DNA from: Solirubrobacterales bacterium
Lineage (GTDB): Bacteria; Actinomycetota; Thermoleophilia; Solirubrobacterales; 70-9
Reading direction: 5' to 3'
Assembly: GCA_030835185.1 (NCBI GenBank)
Contig: JAUQWL010000019.1
Location: 1-51,408 of the forward strand
Length of the DNA: 51,408 bases
Each line of letters begins with the position of its first letter. Position 1 is the first letter of the stretch. A program made the translations under genes and the position numbers. Shown one piece after another: positions 34,247 through 42,540 of the stretch. Below the pieces are notes generated by a model. It ran no database searches and was not told where the DNA came from. It was given only the letters and a program-made list of their open reading frames with translations.

Positions 34247-35404
34247 ATGACAGAAGGAGCAGGAAAGAGCCCGCTCAGGATCGCAATCCTGGCACTGGCG
34301 GTGGCTGCGGTCTCGCTGACTATCGCCGCCTGCGGCGGAGGCGGGCTCTCGGAGGGAAGCGACAGCGAGGACGTCACGACGGCGACGGCGGGTGAGCAGA
34401 CCGGCACCCTGAAGATCTCGAACTGGCCCCTCTATATCGACAAGAAGACGATCAGTGACTTCGAAAAGGAGACCGGGATCAAGGTCGATTACGTCGAGGA
34501 CGTCAACGACAACGACGAGTTCTTCGGAAAGGTCCAACCGTTGTTCAGCCAGGCCGACGCCGGCGGACGCAGCATCATCATTGTCACCGACTGGATGTCG
34601 ACCAAGATGCACAAGCTTGCTTACGTCCAGAACCTCGACAAGTCAGAGCTGCCGGTAGTCGAGAAGAACATGCTGCCGAGCCTGAAGAACCCCGACTTCG
34701 ACCCGAATCGCGACTTCACGGTCCCGTGGCAATCGGGTATGACCGGTCTCGTCGTGCGCAAAGACCTGGCACCCGACATCAAGTCGATCAACGATCTGTT
34801 CGATCCCAAGTACAAAGGCAAGGTCACCGTACTGAGGGAGATGCGCGACACCCTTCCCGTAATGCTGCTGGCAGCAGGTGTCGATCCGGCCGATGCGACC
34901 ACCGAAGAGTGGATGGAGCAGATCGACAGGCTCCAGGAGAACATCGACAACGGTCAGATCCGGCGATTCACCGGCAACGACTACATCCAGGATCTGGCCA
35001 AAGGCACCGTCGTGGCGGCCATAGGCTGGTCCGGTGACGCGGTCCAGGCCCAGTTCGACAATCCGGACATCCAGTACGTACAGCCGGCCGAAGGCTGCGG
35101 TCTGTGGTCGGACAACATGATGATCCCGTCCGGCGCGCCCGACACGGCCGCCGCCTACGAGTTCATGAACTACGTCTACGAGCCCGAGAACATGGCCCAG
35201 ATCGTCGAGTGGGTCAACTACATCAGCCCGGTCAAGGGAGTCGCGAAGATCCTCAGGAAGAAGGATCCGTCACTCGCCGACAACGAGTTGATCTTCCCGA
35301 CGGACGAGTTCCTGGCGAACTGCTCCACCAGCGACACGCCTCCGGGCGACGAAGAGGCTGTCAAGGAAGTCGAGAACGCCTTCCAGGACGTGCTGGCCGG
35401 CTAG
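34247..35404 (+). CDS. polyamine-type ABC substrate-binding lipoprotein (orphan)
   Basis: A 385-residue lipoprotein from ATG 34247, with a GGAGAGGA ribosome site. The lipobox LTIAAC (Cys about residue 28) is followed by a Gly-rich linker. The mature part matches the PotD/PotF family (SNWPLYIDKKTISDFEKETGIKVDY, FTVPWQSGMTGLVVRKD, GWSGDAVQAQ). Such proteins bind spermidine, putrescine or related cations outside the membrane. No PotABC ATPase or permease genes lie next to it. Confidence 0.85.
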   Translation: MTEGAGKSPLRIAILALAVAAVSLTIAACGGGGLSEGSDSEDVTTATAGEQTGTLKISNWPLYIDKKTISDFEKETGIKVDYVEDVNDNDEFFGKVQPLFSQADAGGRSIIIVTDWMSTKMHKLAYVQNLDKSELPVVEKNMLPSLKNPDFDPNRDFTVPWQSGMTGLVVRKDLAPDIKSINDLFDPKYKGKVTVLREMRDTLPVMLLAAGVDPADATTEEWMEQIDRLQENIDNGQIRRFTGNDYIQDLAKGTVVAAIGWSGDAVQAQFDNPDIQYVQPAEGCGLWSDNMMIPSGAPDTAAAYEFMNYVYEPENMAQIVEWVNYISPVKGVAKILRKKDPSLADNELIFPTDEFLANCSTSDTPPGDEEAVKEVENAFQDVLAG

Positions 35405-35419
35405 CAACGACCTGCAGCC

Positions 35420-35455
35420 ACACCGACCCTCCGCCCTCGGGCCGGGGGTCGGTGT
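35420..35455 (+). terminator. long GC hairpin after the binding-protein gene
   Basis: ACACCGACCC (35420-35429) pairs perfectly with GGGTCGGTGT (35446-35455), with an inner GCCC-TC-GGGC stem. It lies 15 bp past the stop. There is no T-tract, but the position suits termination between the convergent genes. Confidence 0.6.
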
Positions 35456-35525
35456 GAGCCGTCTGTTCCGAGCCGGCGGTCCCGGGCCGCCAGCTACGAG
35501 CCGTCTGGTCCGAGCCGGCAGTTAC
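35456..35525. repeat. imperfect tandem repeat in convergent gap
   Basis: Two copies of about 24 bp begin at 35456 and 35498 (42-bp period) and differ at 2 positions; both start GAGCCGTCTG. A stem GGCGG...CCGCC lies between them. The rest of the gap to 35627 shows no gene. Confidence 0.7.
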
Positions 35526-35627
35526 GACCCGGCGGGTCATCAGCCCGGCGAGGTCGGTTGAGGTTCGCCGCGCGACCGCCTGCCGCTGCTCCACGTCCTG
35601 AGCGTCGGAGCTTGCGCGCGGCCACGG

Positions 35628-36482
35628 TCAGCCGTACGGTTCTCCGGCCGAGACGAGCATAGGCTCGCGGATGCCGGAGTCGGTCCACTCGGCGATCCAG
35701 TCGAGTGTCTCACCGGGAGCCTCTTCCTGGGGATGGTGACCGATGCCTTCCAGAACTCGGACCGCGGCCTCGGGAAACACCCTGAGCAGGCCTTTCATCG
35801 AGTACTTCGGCGGGACCAGCCGGTCGTACTCGCCCCAGAGGCCCGCCACGGGTCCTTCATAGGGGCTCTCCCTGAAACGCCCCTTCGAGAGTTCGCGAAG
35901 CAGATGCATGCCGTTCCTGGTCCCCGGGACAATGTCGTTCCTCGACTCGACCAGCCGGCCGATCAGGTCGTCCGACGGGTCATGGTGGTGCGAGAAGAGA
36001 CTCCGGTAGGCGAGATTGACCAGAGGGCGAAAGCGCATCGCCCGCGGGGCCGTCTGGCCGAGCAGGAACTCGATCTCCGGGCGTGCGAGTAACTGGGCCA
36101 GCGGGATGCGGCTGTAACCGGCCGGGGCGATCAGAAGCAGGCCCCGGACCCGTTCGGGCTGCTTGAAAGCCAGGGCCGAGGCGAGGGCCCCGCCGAGCGA
36201 GTGACCGAGGAGGAAGGAGTTTTCGACATCGAGCTTCCTGAGCGCCCGGTCGAAGAGGCTCTGCCATTTCCAGATGTCATCCCCGGCCAGCGAACTGTGG
36301 CCGAAGCCGGGAAGGTCAAAGGACAGAGTCGGGCGGGTGAGCGACCGGGCGAAGGGGTCCCAGCTCTCGGCGCTGTCCATCAGCCCGTGAAGCATGACCA
36401 CCGGATGGCCCCGGCCCGAGGTCCGCCGGAAGGTCAGGCTGACCTTGCCGACCGAAACCTCCTCTTCGAAGATCTTCACCAT
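35628..36482 (-). CDS. alpha/beta hydrolase (Ser nucleophile)
   Basis: A 284-residue alpha/beta hydrolase. The oxyanion region is MLHGLMDS, the nucleophile is S95 in GHSLGG, the acid is the Asp in WGEYDRLVP, and the base is a His in GIGHHPQEE. Residues 120-190 form a helical lid. This fits small-ester or carboxylester hydrolases, or lipases of the broad family; the substrate is unknown. It lies on the same strand and 63 bp downstream of the LLM oxidoreductase, so an operon is likely. Confidence 0.86.
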   Translation of the reverse strand: MVKIFEEEVSVGKVSLTFRRTSGRGHPVVMLHGLMDSAESWDPFARSLTRPTLSFDLPGFGHSSLAGDDIWKWQSLFDRALRKLDVENSFLLGHSLGGALASALAFKQPERVRGLLLIAPAGYSRIPLAQLLARPEIEFLLGQTAPRAMRFRPLVNLAYRSLFSHHHDPSDDLIGRLVESRNDIVPGTRNGMHLLRELSKGRFRESPYEGPVAGLWGEYDRLVPPKYSMKGLLRVFPEAAVRVLEGIGHHPQEEAPGETLDWIAEWTDSGIREPMLVSAGEPYG

Positions 36483-36545
36483 CGCTGTGCTCTCAGGCCC
36501 CTGCCCGGATATCCATCGACATCTCCATCGCGCAACCCGTGACCC

Positions 36546-37583
36546 TCAAACCCGGGCGGCCCCCGGGCCGAAGGTCTCGATGATGCGATCGTTGTACTCG
36601 GAGATCTGCTCGTTGGGTATGAAATAGGTCGGTGCGCCGGGGAAGACCGCATCTGCAAATGGCGCTATCTCCTCCACCTTTGCCCTGACACGGTCCGGAG
36701 TACCGACCGCGCAGTAATGCTCGACCATCTCGTCGGAGATCGCAGCCGCGACCCCCTCGATGTCTCCCTTGCGGAAGGCCGCCGCCGCGTCGGCTGCGTT
36801 CTGACCGAAGTCGTGGTGGTCGAAGAGCGGCATATAGGTCTTGACAGTCGAGTAGAAGGCGAGCGTACGGCGGGCTGCGTCCAGACCTCGCTCGTAATCG
36901 TCGTCGATCGCCACGCAGATGCTGGGCAGGAAGGTGAAGTCCCTGCGCTCGCGGCCCGATCTCGACAGCCCGAGCTCGAAGTTCGGCACGATCACCTCCT
37001 CGATCCAGCTCGCCGAGCAGATCAGATGGCCGATCAGGCCGTCGGCGACATCGCCGGCCATCCGGCACATCCCCTTCTGCACCGCCGCGGTGTAGATCGG
37101 GATTTCGGCGCGTACGGGCGGGGTCGAGCGGTACCAGCCCTTGATGTCGATGTCGTAGTACTCACCCTTGAAGGCCGCCGGCTCGCCGGTCGAGGCGGCG
37201 CGGATGATCTCGCGCACCGCCTGGATCGTCTCCCGCAGGTGCGGCGCGGGCCTGCCGTAATCGGCGTTGTGCCAGGTTTCGATCAGGCGCTTCACCCCGG
37301 GACCGATCCCGAGCCGAAAACGCCCGCCCGAAATCTCATCGATGTCCATCGCGCTCATCGCCATGGTCATCGGGCTGCGGACGAAACCCCAGGCGATCGA
37401 AGTGCCGATGTCGATTCCTTCGGTCTGGCTCGCCAGCCAGGTCGTCTGGGTGAAGGCATTTCGAAACAGCTCGATCGCCCATACCGAGTCAAACCCGGCG
37501 TTCTCGGCCTTGCGGGCCAGATCGGCCATCTCAGCAGGGGTATCCCCCATCGCCCCGATCGCCACGCGATCCATTGCGTCCAT
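36546..37583 (-). CDS. LLM-class (F420-type) flavin oxidoreductase
   Basis: A 345-residue TIM-barrel enzyme of the luciferase-like family (VAIGAMGDTPAEMADLARKAENAGFDSVWAIEL and GGRFRLGIGPG). Actinobacterial members of this branch commonly use coenzyme F420, which fits the lineage, but FMN use cannot be excluded. ATG 37583 is the preferred start; the frame stays open to 37661. It is upstream of the alpha/beta hydrolase on the same strand. The substrate is unknown. Confidence 0.86.
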   Translation of the reverse strand: MDAMDRVAIGAMGDTPAEMADLARKAENAGFDSVWAIELFRNAFTQTTWLASQTEGIDIGTSIAWGFVRSPMTMAMSAMDIDEISGGRFRLGIGPGVKRLIETWHNADYGRPAPHLRETIQAVREIIRAASTGEPAAFKGEYYDIDIKGWYRSTPPVRAEIPIYTAAVQKGMCRMAGDVADGLIGHLICSASWIEEVIVPNFELGLSRSGRERRDFTFLPSICVAIDDDYERGLDAARRTLAFYSTVKTYMPLFDHHDFGQNAADAAAAFRKGDIEGVAAAISDEMVEHYCAVGTPDRVRAKVEEIAPFADAVFPGAPTYFIPNEQISEYNDRIIETFGPGAARV

Positions 37584-37786
37584 GGAAGGCAGGCTATAGA
37601 GCAGGCCGGAGGCTCCGGGCGAGGCCGAATACGGAACGCGGCTGCGGGAAAACCACCGCAAGGGGTTTCCGCGGGCGATCGTCGGGCAGATGGGCGGAGA
37701 ATCGCATCAAGAACGGGCCGAACGGCCACGTGACCGGGGGCGATCAGCACCGAAGCAGAGTGCCGAACATCCCCGAAACGTGCTCT

Positions 37787-37850
37787 GTCTCGGGACTCGG
37801 TGCGTTGTCCCGGGACCTGGTGCGTTGTCCCGGGACTCGGTGCGATCTTC
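37787..37850. repeat. three-unit 20-bp tandem repeat abutting the thiolase stop
   Basis: Three 20-bp units (37791-37810, 37811-37830, 37831-37850) differ at few positions. They carry the palindrome GTCCCGGGAC at 37807-37816 and 37827-37836, and a one-mismatch version at 37787-37796. The array ends exactly at the thiolase stop codon (37851). It lies about 200 bp upstream of the LLM gene. The remaining part of the gap (37584-37786) shows no gene. Confidence 0.85.
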
Positions 37851-39023
37851 TCAGACGCGCTCGATCAGGGTCCCGGTGCCGATGCCGCCACCGCAGCACA
37901 TCGTGACGAGGCCGATCTGCTTGTCGTCGCGCTCGAGTTCGTGGAGCAGGGTGGTCAGCAGGCGGGCGCCGGTCGAGCCGAGCGGGTGGCCTATTGCGAT
38001 CGCCCCGCCGTTGACATTGACCTTGTCCATGTCCGGGTTGAGCTCACGCTGCCAGGCGGCGACCACCGAGGCGAAGGCCTCGTTGATCTCGATCAGGTCG
38101 ATGTCTTCCATGGTCATCGAGTTGCGCTCGAGCAGCTTCTGCGTGGCCGGGATCGGGCCGGTCAGCATCATCACCGGGTCAACGCCGACCGCGGTCTGGT
38201 CGAGGATCTTCGCCCGAGGCTTGAGCCCGAGCTCGTCGGCCTTGTCGCGGGTCATGAGCAGGATCGCCGCGGCGCCGTCGGAGACCTGCGAGGCGTTGCC
38301 CGCGGTCACCTTGCCGTCCTCCTTGAAGACGGTCTTGAGGCCGGCCAGAGCCTCCATGTTCGTCCCGGGGCGGATGCCCTGGTCTGTGGAGTAGGTGTCG
38401 CCGTTTACCGAGACCGGAGCGATCTCGCGCTCGAAGCGGCCCTCCTCGGTGGCCCGATGGGCGCGGGCGTGGGACTGGACGGCGAGCGCGTCGAGTTCCT
38501 CACGGGAGATGTCCCACTTGTCGGCGATCATCTCGGCCGAGAGGCCCTGGTTGACCAGGTTGTACTGCTTCATCAGCTCCGGCGAGTAGCCGAAGCCGTA
38601 CTCCTCCATCACCTTGAAGCTGTCGGCGAAGGAGATGTGACCCATGTGCTCGACGCCGCCGCCGATCATCACGTCGTGGACGCCGGAGGCAATCATCGCG
38701 GCGGCGTAGTTCACCGCCTGCTGGGCGGAGCCGCACTGGCGGTCGATCGTGGTGGCGGGGGTTTCGATCGGGAAGCCGGCCTCGAGCCAGGCGTTGCGGC
38801 CGATGTTCAGGCTCTGCTCACCGAACTGCTGCACGCAACCGGCGACGACGTCCTCGACGATGCCCGGGTCGATGCCGGCACGTCCGACGACTTCCTTGTA
38901 GGCATGGGCCAGCAGGTTCGAGGGATGAAGGTCCTTGTAGTAGCCCTTCTCCTTGTGACCGCGGCCGACCGGGGTACGGACCGCCTCCACGATTACCACT
39001 TCGCGTCCGCCAAACTTGCTCAT
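37851..39023 (-). CDS. acetyl-CoA C-acyltransferase (thiolase)
   Basis: A 390-residue thiolase. The acyl-binding nucleophile is C97 (DRQCGSA), the base His is H346 (IGHPLGSTGA) and the second Cys is C377 (CCGGGIG). It would cleave or form the C-C bond of 3-ketoacyl-CoA. The start is ATG 39023, behind GGAAAGG; the frame is open to 39038. It is divergent from a 3-hydroxyacyl-CoA dehydrogenase, so the pair fits fatty-acid beta-oxidation or the acetoacetyl-CoA branch. An 18-bp FadR-type palindrome lies between the two genes. Confidence 0.93.
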   Translation of the reverse strand: MSKFGGREVVIVEAVRTPVGRGHKEKGYYKDLHPSNLLAHAYKEVVGRAGIDPGIVEDVVAGCVQQFGEQSLNIGRNAWLEAGFPIETPATTIDRQCGSAQQAVNYAAAMIASGVHDVMIGGGVEHMGHISFADSFKVMEEYGFGYSPELMKQYNLVNQGLSAEMIADKWDISREELDALAVQSHARAHRATEEGRFEREIAPVSVNGDTYSTDQGIRPGTNMEALAGLKTVFKEDGKVTAGNASQVSDGAAAILLMTRDKADELGLKPRAKILDQTAVGVDPVMMLTGPIPATQKLLERNSMTMEDIDLIEINEAFASVVAAWQRELNPDMDKVNVNGGAIAIGHPLGSTGARLLTTLLHELERDDKQIGLVTMCCGGGIGTGTLIERV

Positions 39024-39089
39024 CGAAAACCTTTCCAAGATTGCTTATCCAACGCCCGCAGCTCGCGGGAAGCCTTGAGGCAGGTTACC

Positions 39090-39107
39090 TGATTGATTGG
39101 TCAGTCA
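39090..39107. promoter_or_regulatory. FadR-type (TetR family) operator
   Basis: TGATTGATTGGTCAGTCA has the arrangement TGAnTGA-N4-TCAnTCA, a perfect half-site symmetry. The same spacing is known for the TetR-family FadR of Bacillus. It lies between the divergent thiolase and hydroxyacyl-CoA dehydrogenase genes and could control both. Confidence 0.6.
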
Positions 39108-39146
39108 AGCTCGGTTCATGGCGTCGATAATCCGTAGGGTGAAGTC

Positions 39147-39974
39147 ATGGAAGTCAACCCCCACCGCGAGATGGCGGTCGCCGGAACCGGCGCGATCGCG
39201 ATCGGGCTGGCGGCGCTCGCCTCGGCCGGCAGCGACCGTGTCTGGCTGCTGGCACGAAGCGACGAATCGGCCGAACGGGCTGCAACGGAGTTGAACCGGG
39301 CCTGTCCGCGGGTCGATGGTGGTGACGCCGGCCGAACCGCGATCACGACCGAGGTGGCCGATCTGGCCGGGGCCTCCCTCGCCGTCGAAGCGATCATCGA
39401 AGACCCCGACGTCAAGGTCGCCCTGCTGAGCCGTCTCGCAGATGCTGCTCCTGGCGCAGATCTTGCCACCACGACGTCCTCCCTGTCGGTGTCCGGCCTT
39501 GCGGCGGCCTGCGGTCAACCCGGGCGGCTCTTCGGACTTCACGTATTCAACCCGGTGCCGGTGATGCGCCTGGTCGAACTCTGCCTCCCCGAAGCACTCG
39601 ACCCGGCTGTCGGGGATCGAGCCTCTGCCTGGTGCCGGAGCGCCGGGAAGACCCCGGTCACCGTGCCCGACATCTCAGGCTTCGTGGTGAACCGTCTGCT
39701 CTTCCCGTACCTCTTCGACGCGGTCCGGCTTCAGGAGCGAACCGGAATGCCTTCCGAAGACGTCGATACCTGCATGTCGCTCGGCCTGGCGCACCCGATG
39801 GGACCGCTCGCCCTGCTCGACCTGGTTGGGCTCGACGTCGCGGTGGCGATAAGCGAAGCGCTTTATGCGGAGTCCGGAAACCCGGACCACAAGGCGCCCG
39901 AGTCGGTCCGGACCAGGGTCGCCGCCGGAGAACTCGGCCAGAAATCAGGCCGCGGCTTCCACGACTACGGCTGA
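39147..39974 (+). CDS. 3-hydroxyacyl-CoA dehydrogenase
   Basis: A 275-residue NAD-dependent dehydrogenase with GTGAIAIG as the Rossmann loop, LHVFNPVPVM (the catalytic His region) and SGFVVNRLLFPYL in the C-terminal domain, as in 3-hydroxybutyryl-CoA dehydrogenases. Start ATG 39147 follows AGGGTGAAG. The N-terminal domain is slightly shorter than usual. With the divergent thiolase it would carry two successive steps of beta-oxidation or short-chain acyl-CoA metabolism. Confidence 0.88.
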   Translation: MEVNPHREMAVAGTGAIAIGLAALASAGSDRVWLLARSDESAERAATELNRACPRVDGGDAGRTAITTEVADLAGASLAVEAIIEDPDVKVALLSRLADAAPGADLATTTSSLSVSGLAAACGQPGRLFGLHVFNPVPVMRLVELCLPEALDPAVGDRASAWCRSAGKTPVTVPDISGFVVNRLLFPYLFDAVRLQERTGMPSEDVDTCMSLGLAHPMGPLALLDLVGLDVAVAISEALYAESGNPDHKAPESVRTRVAAGELGQKSGRGFHDYG

Positions 39975-40116
39975 GGCTTCGTCCACCGTCCGGCATGGGC
40001 ACCGGGACCTCGTGCGAGCCACGCGGCTCACCACGCGCCGGACAGAAGCCGTGCCCTGGCCATCGGGTCCCGAGCCCGTCCCGCCCACCGGCCGCAGATT
40101 CAGGTGGGAGTGTCGT

Positions 40117-40395
40117 TCAGATGAGGGTGTCGATTTCGGCGGCGAGCTTGAAATCCGCAACGGTCAGCCCACCCTCGGAGTGGGTTGAGATCGAAACCGT
40201 GACGGTGTCCCAGGAGATCGATACGTCCGGGTGGTGACCCATCGTTTCGGCCGGCTCGACCAGACGGTTCACGAAATCCACCGAGCCGACAAAATCACCG
40301 CACCTGAACGCTCGAACGATCTCGTCGCCCTTTCTCTGCCAGCCATCGAGCGACTTGAGCTTCTCGGTTACCTGTGCATCGTCGAGTAGTGCCAT
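40117..40395 (-). CDS. phhB: pterin-4a-carbinolamine dehydratase
   Basis: A 92-residue DCoH/PhhB protein with the catalytic HHPD at residues 54-57 (MGHHPDVSISW) and the conserved WQRKGDEIVRAF. It dehydrates 4a-hydroxytetrahydrobiopterin, the product of aromatic amino-acid hydroxylases. No such hydroxylase lies in the window; bacteria often have PhhB without a known partner and may use it for other pterins. The start is ATG 40395. Confidence 0.9.
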   Translation of the reverse strand: MALLDDAQVTEKLKSLDGWQRKGDEIVRAFRCGDFVGSVDFVNRLVEPAETMGHHPDVSISWDTVTVSISTHSEGGLTVADFKLAAEIDTLI

Positions 40396-40484
40396 GCGGA
40401 GATGGTACGCCCCGACGCCGCTCGGTCCGGCAACCCGGCGGCAGGGGGCGCCACCCCGCGCATGCGCGCGAATTGAGCCCGAGG

Positions 40485-41366
40485 TCAGAAAGGAAGCGCG
40501 GAAAAGCGACCCGAAGCCAACTGCTCCCCGAAGGTGAGCACCGGTTCCGCCACTGCGATCGCTGCCAGTACCGATCCGCCGGCAATCACGGCAAAGCCGC
40601 CGTACTCGATCAGTCTTGCGCCGGCACCGAGCCTGCCGCGCTCTCCGGCGACGATCAGCATTCCGCAGAGCACCCCGCCGATCAGACCGCCCAGGTGACC
40701 GCCGATGCTGATTCCCGGGATCGCAAAGGTAATGAGCAGGTTGATGCCGAGGATCACGCCGATCTCACGGGCGATCGTATTCATGCCACGGCCACGGGCG
40801 ATCATGAAGGTCGCCCCGAAGATGCCGAAGACGGCACCCGACGCGCCGACCGTCAGCACGTTGCTGCCCGAAAGCAGGATCGCACCGAAGGATCCGGCGA
40901 GAAGCGAAGCGAAGAAGACGGCGAGGAACCGCGGAGTGCCGATCGAGGGCTCGAGTACGCGGCCCAGGAAATAGAGGGCGAACATGTTGAAGCCGAGGTG
41001 CATCAGCCCTGCGTGAAGGAAGCCACCCGTGATCAGGCGGTAGAGCTCGCCGTCGGCGACGGCTGTGCCGAGCAGTCCGAAATTGCTGATCAGGCTGTTC
41101 GCCGTGCTGTTCAGGCCACCCGACCCGGAAGCGATCTCGACCAGGTAGACACCTACGCAGATCACAATCAGCGCGAAGGTTGCCGGCGAGCCGTTAGCCG
41201 CCGAAACCGCGGCGGGACCGCTGGTGACCCGGGTCTGCTCGCGTGAGCACTCCGGACAGCGCATACCGACCGGAGTAGGGGTCATGCAGTCCGGGCAGAT
41301 CGGGCGGTCGCAGCGCGAGCAGGAAACGCGCGTCTCGACATTCGGATGGCGGTAGCAGTAGGCCAC
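40485..41366 (-). CDS. rhomboid-family intramembrane serine protease
   Basis: A 293-residue protein from GTG 41366. The N-terminal 40 residues hold cysteine pairs (CSRCDRPICPDC, CPEC) that would bind zinc. Six or more membrane helices follow. The catalytic dyad is S176 (GASGAVFG) and H224 (GGHLGGL). It cleaves membrane-anchored substrates inside the bilayer; clients cannot be read from sequence. The zinc ribbon in front of the membrane part is typical of actinobacterial members and may recruit partners. Confidence 0.9.
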   Translation of the reverse strand: MAYCYRHPNVETRVSCSRCDRPICPDCMTPTPVGMRCPECSREQTRVTSGPAAVSAANGSPATFALIVICVGVYLVEIASGSGGLNSTANSLISNFGLLGTAVADGELYRLITGGFLHAGLMHLGFNMFALYFLGRVLEPSIGTPRFLAVFFASLLAGSFGAILLSGSNVLTVGASGAVFGIFGATFMIARGRGMNTIAREIGVILGINLLITFAIPGISIGGHLGGLIGGVLCGMLIVAGERGRLGAGARLIEYGGFAVIAGGSVLAAIAVAEPVLTFGEQLASGRFSALPF

Positions 41367-41544
41367 GGCGACGAACCTTAGAGGCTATCCCGGCAGGGCT
41401 GCGAAGCCGGGGTGCCGGTCCGCAGATGGTGACGGCCGACGGGGTGCGAAGGGAGGGCCGGTGGCCCGTTCGAGCGGCCCGGTGGCCGGCCGGCGCCGCG
41501 GAGCGGTGCCATGGCGGGTTCTGCCTGCCGGAACAGCCTCCTGG

Positions 41545-42216
41545 ATGAAGGGCAATGCGCGCAACCGGCCCAGCAGACAGAATGGCCGGGTGGCGAGAGT
41601 GGGCTTCACGCGGCTGTATGCGACCCTCAGCGGGGCGCTGCTCGTCCTGCTCGGCCTTGCCGGGCTGATCGAGAACTCCGAGTTCAGCGAGCCCTCCCTC
41701 TGGACCGAGCTTTTCGGCTTCCATGCGGTGAACGGCTGGGCCGGAGCCTTCCATGTGATCGCCGGCCTGCTCGCCCTTCTGCTTGCCCCGAACCTCTCGC
41801 GGCTGTGGGCGCTTTTCGCCGCGCTCCTGTTCACGGGCCTCGGTATCTGGGGCGTGCTGGCCGCCGATGGAACCCTGCTCTTCGGTGTGCTGCCCGCGAC
41901 CCGTGCGGTCAACCTCCTCAACCTGCTGCTCGGCACCCTCGCTCTGGCGGCCCTGACGGCCAGTCGCTGGGACCGCATCACCGACCTCGCACGCGGGCGC
42001 CACGAGCGAATCCGGGAGCGACGGACCGTGGCCAGGAGGAAGCGCGAACAGACGCTCCGACGGGAGCGACTGGAAGCCGGCGCCAGGAAGAGGGCGACGC
42101 GCAAGGCCGGACCCACAAAGAGAGCTTCGGGAAAGAAAGTACCGCGATCGGGCGAAGGCGCGGGCCGGGGCGGCGGATCCGGGAGAGGACGCGGCGGTTC
42201 AAAGCCCGGTTCTTGA
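41545..42216 (+). CDS. DUF4383-like membrane protein with basic tail
   Basis: About 223 residues from ATG 41545 (GTG 41590 also possible). It has four membrane segments (FTRLYATLSGALLVLLGLAGL, then FGFHAVNGWAGAFHVIAGLLALL, and two more) as in DUF4383 proteins of unknown function. The last 80 residues are strongly basic (Arg/Lys/Gly-rich) and could touch nucleic acid or phospholipid. It converges with the sigma partner gene, overlapping by 18 bp. Confidence 0.65.
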   Translation: MKGNARNRPSRQNGRVARVGFTRLYATLSGALLVLLGLAGLIENSEFSEPSLWTELFGFHAVNGWAGAFHVIAGLLALLLAPNLSRLWALFAALLFTGLGIWGVLAADGTLLFGVLPATRAVNLLNLLLGTLALAALTASRWDRITDLARGRHERIRERRTVARRKREQTLRRERLEAGARKRATRKAGPTKRASGKKVPRSGEGAGRGGGSGRGRGGSKPGS

Positions 42217-42540
42217 CCGGGCACTGCTGACCAGACTTTCGAGCTTGGTGCGTCGCCGGCGGCTCCGGCGCCGTAGCTCGACGGCGACCAGGACCCCGGT
42301 GGCGACTCCGCCCGCAGCGACCGCAGCGACCGGCCGCAGCCAGTTGCGGGGATCGCGAAGCGAGTCCAGCTCGCTCTCGGTGAGCTCATCCGCCCAGCCG
42401 GACAGATCCTCGGCGGCAGCGTCGCGAATCGCCGAGAAGGTTCCACGCAGGCGGTCGGAGAAGCGCTCCGGAGGCTCGACCGGCTGAAAGACATCGGCGA
42501 GCAGGTCCTCGAGGCGGATCTCATCCGTCGCCATCGTCAT
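42199..42540 (-). CDS. putative sigma-partner membrane protein
   Basis: A 113-residue protein that starts 20 bp inside the ECF sigma gene (ATG 42540 or 42534). The N-terminal 65 residues are helical and charged (DEIRLEDLLADVFQPVEPPERFSDRLRGTF...), then one membrane helix (VAAVAAGGVATGVLVAVEL) and a basic tail. By position it is a candidate membrane-anchored anti-sigma factor, but the classical HxxxCxxC zinc motif is missing. Confidence 0.6.
   Translation of the reverse strand: MTMATDEIRLEDLLADVFQPVEPPERFSDRLRGTFSAIRDAAAEDLSGWADELTESELDSLRDPRNWLRPVAAVAAGGVATGVLVAVELRRRSRRRRTKLESLVSSARSRTGL
42204..42222. terminator. bidirectional hairpin between convergent genes
   Basis: GCCCGGT (42204-42210) pairs with ACCGGGC (42216-42222) around a TCTTG loop. 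It lies across the ends of both convergent genes. The stem is symmetric and could stop either transcript; there is no T-tract. Confidence 0.5.
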
